NCBI GenBank assembly: GCA_005239435.1
Contig: SZNP01000008.1
Location: 1-64,000 of the forward strand
From: Halorussus salinisoli
GTDB lineage: Archaea; Halobacteriota; Halobacteria; Halobacteriales; Haladaptataceae
Length of the DNA: 64,000 nucleotides
Reading direction: 5' to 3'
This document shows positions 61,398-64,000 of the stretch, piece by piece. The first letter of the stretch is position 1, and each line of letters opens with the position of its first letter. Position numbers and translations under genes: made by a program. The notes beneath the pieces were generated by a model that saw nothing but the letters and a program-made list of their open reading frames with translations, did no database searches and was not told the origin of the DNA.

Positions 61398-61979
61398 ATG
61401 TTTCCGCTGGGTCACGTGGGGATGGCCTCGTTGTTCGTCGCGCCCATCGCGTTGCTACTCGACCGAAAGCGCCGGTATCTGCCGGTCGTCGTGTTAGCGC
61501 TCGCTACCGCGCTCCTCCCCGACGTGGACGGCAAGATCCCCTTCTCGCACCACCACGGCGGGCCCCACACCGTCCTGTTCGCGCTCTCGGCGAGTCTCGT
61601 CGTCGGACTCGCGCTCGCGTTCGTCTCGGCTAACGTCTCGTGGCTCGCCCGGCGCATCGACGGTGTACCCGCGTTCCGCCCTCGCGCGGCGTTCGCGCTC
61701 GGGGCCGGAGGCGCGCTCGCGGGCCTCGGAAGCCACCTCTTCGCAGATATACTGATGATACCCGTCGCGGACAATCCGGTGGAACCTCTCTGGCCGGCCT
61801 CGGAACGTGCGTTCGCGCTCGGACTGATGACCCCCGGCGACCCGGCGTGGAACTGGGGGTTGTTGGCCGCTGGCATCGGCGTACAGATACTCGTAGTGGC
61901 ACACGTGGTTTCCCGGATTCGCGGCCGAGTGCTGGCGGTCCAGTCGGGCCACTCGGGCGATTCGAACCGCTCGCAGTAG
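61398..61979 (+). CDS. Membrane-bound metal-dependent hydrolase, YdjM-like (193 aa)
   Basis: MFPLGHVGMASLFVAPIALL, then VVLALATALLPDVDGKIPFS with HHHGGPHTVLFALSASLV: the GHxxxA...LPDxD...HHHG...H pattern of the LexA-regulated/YdjM membrane hydrolase family, with four to five membrane helices and SHLFADILMIPVADNPVEPL later. Reaction unknown. ATG 61398, TATA-like GCTTATTGG about 28 nt upstream. Confidence 0.82.
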   Translation: MFPLGHVGMASLFVAPIALLLDRKRRYLPVVVLALATALLPDVDGKIPFSHHHGGPHTVLFALSASLVVGLALAFVSANVSWLARRIDGVPAFRPRAAFALGAGGALAGLGSHLFADILMIPVADNPVEPLWPASERAFALGLMTPGDPAWNWGLLAAGIGVQILVVAHVVSRIRGRVLAVQSGHSGDSNRSQ

Positions 61980-62048
61980 CCTCGTCCCGCCGGTGTCGGA
62001 GGACTCGTCATCGTCAGCGTCGAATCGGAAAACTGACCACGGCACGGA

Positions 62049-62060
62049 AGTTTATCCGCG
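62049..62060 (+). promoter_or_regulatory. TATA box for the quinone reductase gene
   Basis: AGTTTATCCGCG centred near 62053, 28 nt before ATG 62081. Confidence 0.45.
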
Positions 62061-62080
62061 TCGGAACCGAAGGCGAACCC

Positions 62081-63052
62081 ATGCGAACGGTCCAAGTTAC
62101 CGAATTCGGCGACAGTGGCGTACTGGACGTGACCGACGCGGAGAAACCGGACCCGGGGCCGGGCGAGGTCCGCATCGAAGTCGAGGCCGCGGGGGTCAAC
62201 TTCGCCGACGTCATGCAACGCCAGGGCAACTACGTCGGCGGCCCCGAACCGACCTACGTGCCGGGGATGGAGGTCGCGGGTACCGTCGACGCCGCAGGAG
62301 AGGGGGTCGAGCGCGAGGAGGGGAGCCGAGTCGTCGCCATGACCGGCCGAGGCGGGTACGCCGAGTACGCGCTAGCCGACGCCGACTCGCTGTTCGAGGT
62401 GCCCGAAGCGATGTCGTTCGCCGAGGCAGCCGGGTTCCCGGTCCAGTTCCTGACCGCCCACGCGGTCCTCCACGAGTGGGGTGGACTCGAAGCGGGCGAG
62501 CGAGTTCTGATTCACGCCGCGGCGGGCGGGGTCGGCACCGCGGCGGTCCAACTCGCCAGCGCGGCGGGCGCGGAGGTGTTCGGCACCGCCAGCACCGACG
62601 AGAAACTCGAACTCGCCGAGCGGCTCGGCTGCGACCACCCCATCAACTACGTGGAGGAGGACTTCCGCGAGGTCGTCGCGGAGGAAACCGACGAGGAAGG
62701 CGTGGACCTCGTCCTCGACGGCGTGGGCGGTGAGACGTTCGCACGGAGCCTCGACGTACTCTCGCACTTCGGGCGCGTGGTGGCCTACGGCGCGGCCAGC
62801 GGCGAACCCGGCGAGGTCGACACCACGCGACTCCTGTTCGAGAACAAGTCCGTGATTGGCTTCCACCTCGGGAACTCGCTCCAGCGGAACCCACAGCGCA
62901 TCCTCCAGTCGGTGCCCGAACTCCAGCAGATGCTCGCTGACGGAGACCTGGAGGTCGTCGTGGGCCAGCGTTTCGACCTCGAAGACGCCGCCGACGCCCA
63001 CGCCGCCATCGAAAATCGAGAGACCGTGGGGAAGGTCGTGCTGGAACCCTGA
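62081..63052 (+). CDS. Zinc-type alcohol dehydrogenase superfamily, quinone oxidoreductase-like (323 aa)
   Basis: MDR fold: PGEVRIEVEAAGVNFADVMQ, PTYVPGMEVAGTVDAAGEGV, then the NADPH loop LIHAAAGGVGTAAVQLASAA and GTASTDEKLELAERLGCDHP. The zinc-ligand Cys/His of true alcohol dehydrogenases are absent, so it is a zeta-crystallin-type NADPH:quinone oxidoreductase. C-terminal ENRETVGKVVLEP is typical. Cytoplasmic, probably detoxifies quinones or enones. Confidence 0.9.
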   Translation: MRTVQVTEFGDSGVLDVTDAEKPDPGPGEVRIEVEAAGVNFADVMQRQGNYVGGPEPTYVPGMEVAGTVDAAGEGVEREEGSRVVAMTGRGGYAEYALADADSLFEVPEAMSFAEAAGFPVQFLTAHAVLHEWGGLEAGERVLIHAAAGGVGTAAVQLASAAGAEVFGTASTDEKLELAERLGCDHPINYVEEDFREVVAEETDEEGVDLVLDGVGGETFARSLDVLSHFGRVVAYGAASGEPGEVDTTRLLFENKSVIGFHLGNSLQRNPQRILQSVPELQQMLADGDLEVVVGQRFDLEDAADAHAAIENRETVGKVVLEP

Positions 63053-63060
63053 GACGACCC

Positions 63061-63340
63061 TACACGGATTCTATCTCATAGTACAGGTACCGCTGGACGA
63101 ACGTCCGGAAGTCGTCGCGGCCACACTACCAGCAGTCGAACCCGGCCACTTCGTCGACGCCGACCGGGAAGACGTATCCATAGTCGCCTCGACGGGACTC
63201 CCCCCGTAAATTTCGGTGAGCTCCGCATTTAGCTCGCTGTAGTGGGATTCGTCGAGGTGGGCCGCTCCCCGTTCTTTCAGTACCTCGGCAGTCGTCGTTC
63301 GGACCGTCTCGTCGCAGAAGTCACCGTCGAACAGAAGGCC
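63061..63340 (-). pseudogene. Possible degenerate protein-coding remnant
   Basis: Reading minus from about 63320 one frame gives LLFDGDFCDETVRTTTAEVL and HLDESHYSELNAELTEIYGG, then another frame gives DYGYVFPVGVDEVAGFDC, TAG, and DDFRTFVQRYLYYEIESV to about 63064. Haloarchaeal-style composition in pieces of two frames with a stop between suggests a decayed small gene, but I recognise no family. Confidence 0.3.
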
Positions 63341-63358
63341 GCTCGTTCGTCACCTCGG

Positions 63359-63661
63359 TTAGTAGACGAGTACGGTTCCGTCGCTCTCGACGCGGACGTG
63401 ATGCGAGGCGTGGTCGAAGCCGACGTGACCCCCGAACTCTGGCGGCGTACCGTTCTCGCGCGGGCCGAAGAGGGAGTTGAGCGCGTCCGGGTCTACTGCC
63501 GCGTATATCGGCTCCATCTCGGTTTTGGGAGTCGTCGAAACCGAACTCAGCGCCCGCACGACGGCTTCGGTCGTCGTTTCGTGGCTATTCGGCTCGCAGA
63601 CGGCTGCAGGGTCGTTGGCTGACTCTGCATCAGCGCTAGTCGTTCGTTCTTCCGAGTTCAT
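63359..63661 (-). CDS. HalOD1-domain protein (100 aa)
   Basis: HETTTEAVVRALSSVSTTPK, then EPIYAAVDPDALNSLFGPRE and FGGHVGFDHASHHVRVESDG match the halobacterial output domain 1, which usually ends signal-transduction proteins. Here it stands almost alone after a disordered N-terminal 35 residues. ATG at 63661. Suggested role: output or partner domain of a light- or redox-signalling system; not tested. Lies just before an HTH-10 regulator end. Confidence 0.82.
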   Translation of the reverse strand: MNSEERTTSADAESANDPAAVCEPNSHETTTEAVVRALSSVSTTPKTEMEPIYAAVDPDALNSLFGPRENGTPPEFGGHVGFDHASHHVRVESDGTVLVY

Positions 63662-63768
63662 CGTAACACCAGAGCGGACACTACTGATTATCACGTACTC
63701 CCCAAAGGCTCCGGGTGGTAGCACTACCACAGTTTTATGTATTATCGCGGAGCGCTCGCCCGAGCAGG

Positions 63769-64000
63769 TCACTCGTCGTGGACGAGCGTGTTGGAGAGGA
63801 GATTTCGCTGGCCCCGCCGGAGGCGGGCGGACAGGGCGTTGCGCGATATGTCGAGTCGGTCGGCCAGTTCGGTCAGCGTCGTCTCGCGGGGCACGCCGAA
63901 GTAACCCGCGTCGTACGCCGCTACCAGTGCCTCCTGTTGTTCGTCCGTAACGCCGTACTCGGCCCTCTCCTGGGGATTCTCCGCCCGATACACGCGGTCG
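63769..64000 (-). CDS. Bacterio-opsin-activator HTH (HTH-10) regulator, C-terminal 76 residues (runs off right edge)
   Basis: The visible end reads YGVTDEQQEALVAAYDAGYF, then TLTELADRLDISRNALSARL and RRGQRNLLSNTLVHDE: the HTH-10 domain of the haloarchaeal Bat-like family, which end in such helices. The N-terminal sensor part is outside the window. It is next to the HalOD1 gene on the same strand, upstream of it. Confidence 0.82.
   Translation of the reverse strand, partial: DRVYRAENPQERAEYGVTDEQQEALVAAYDAGYFGVPRETTLTELADRLDISRNALSARLRRGQRNLLSNTLVHDE

Noticed and set aside
61412..62218. Minus-strand open frame opposite the YdjM-like membrane hydrolase (268 codons)
   Set aside because: Antisense shadow of a supported gene; Pro/Ala/Arg-rich without motifs.
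1..64000. Search for insertion sequences and transposases
   Set aside because: No transposase motif, terminal inverted repeats or target duplications found. The only mobile feature is the tRNA-bounded element.
1..64000. rRNA genes or a second tRNA
   Set aside because: No other sequence folded into a tRNA on inspection; the copy at 22926 is only the 18-nt 3' end.

Overview
The window is haloarchaeal (class Halobacteria). It is GC-rich with strong G/C third-position preference, its proteins are acidic, Tat signal peptides dominate the exported proteins, and many genes have a TATA-like box about 28-30 nt before the start codon, as expected for leaderless archaeal transcripts. Families largely restricted to haloarchaea recur (DUF5827, HalOD1, bacterio-opsin-activator HTH, Hvo_1808-type surface protein, DUF7521-type membrane protein). 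The genus cannot be fixed from this sequence.

Region by region. (1) 1-9901, minus strand: a BREX phage-defence operon with the archaeal type 5 layout: brxA, a first brxC, brxB, a second brxC, then pglX, which runs off the left edge. The first four genes overlap stop-to-start; pglX follows a 192-nt gap with its own TATA-like box. (2) 10.2-17.4 kb: a gene graveyard. A DUF302 gene is followed by the scar of a multicopper oxidase, a CopB-type copper ATPase with three lesions, a zinc-ribbon regulator that has lost its HTH, an FAD-linked oxidase with an internal deletion and a truncated cupin. Intact DsrE-like, ABM monooxygenase and beta-carbonic anhydrase genes lie among them. (3) 17.4-22.8 kb: a Tat-exported cupredoxin fusion protein, an Hvo_1808-type surface protein, a 36-residue zinc-finger protein and an NAD(P)HX epimerase-like protein. 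(4) 22.9-34.1 kb: an integrative element bounded by an 18-bp copy of the tRNA-Glu 3' end (22926) and the tRNA-Glu gene itself (34071-34144). The remains of its tyrosine recombinase lie next to the tRNA. It carries a membrane protein, small proteins, a cupin, a frameshifted ATP-grasp gene, Lrp-like and DUF7344-like regulators, a Tat-exported vanadium-dependent haloperoxidase with a secreted Tat partner, and a FilR1-type regulator. It looks AT-richer and holds several long non-coding stretches. (5) 34.4-64.0 kb: dense housekeeping and redox genes: membrane-anchored HTH protein, amidohydrolase, SDRs, a giant FAD/Fe-S dehydrogenase, two EamA exporters, ThyX, Rieske and MBL proteins, PstS, two tandem superoxide dismutases, a DsbA plus membrane Cys-pair operon, photolyase, alpha-hydroxyacid oxidase, molybdate transporter, F420-type oxidoreductase, quinone reductase, and HalOD1/HTH-10 regulators at the right edge.

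How they fit together. The left end provides anti-phage defence. The middle records insertion of a tRNA-targeting element and erosion of a copper-resistance locus. The right half is stable chromosome with a strong oxidative-stress and redox theme (SODs, peroxiredoxin, DsbA, Rieske, quinone reductase, photolyase). The most valuable observations are the tRNA-Glu element with its exported haloperoxidase cargo, the paired BrxC ATPases, the DsbA/Cys-pair membrane operon, and the cluster of gene lesions, some of which sit in homopolymers and could be assembly errors.
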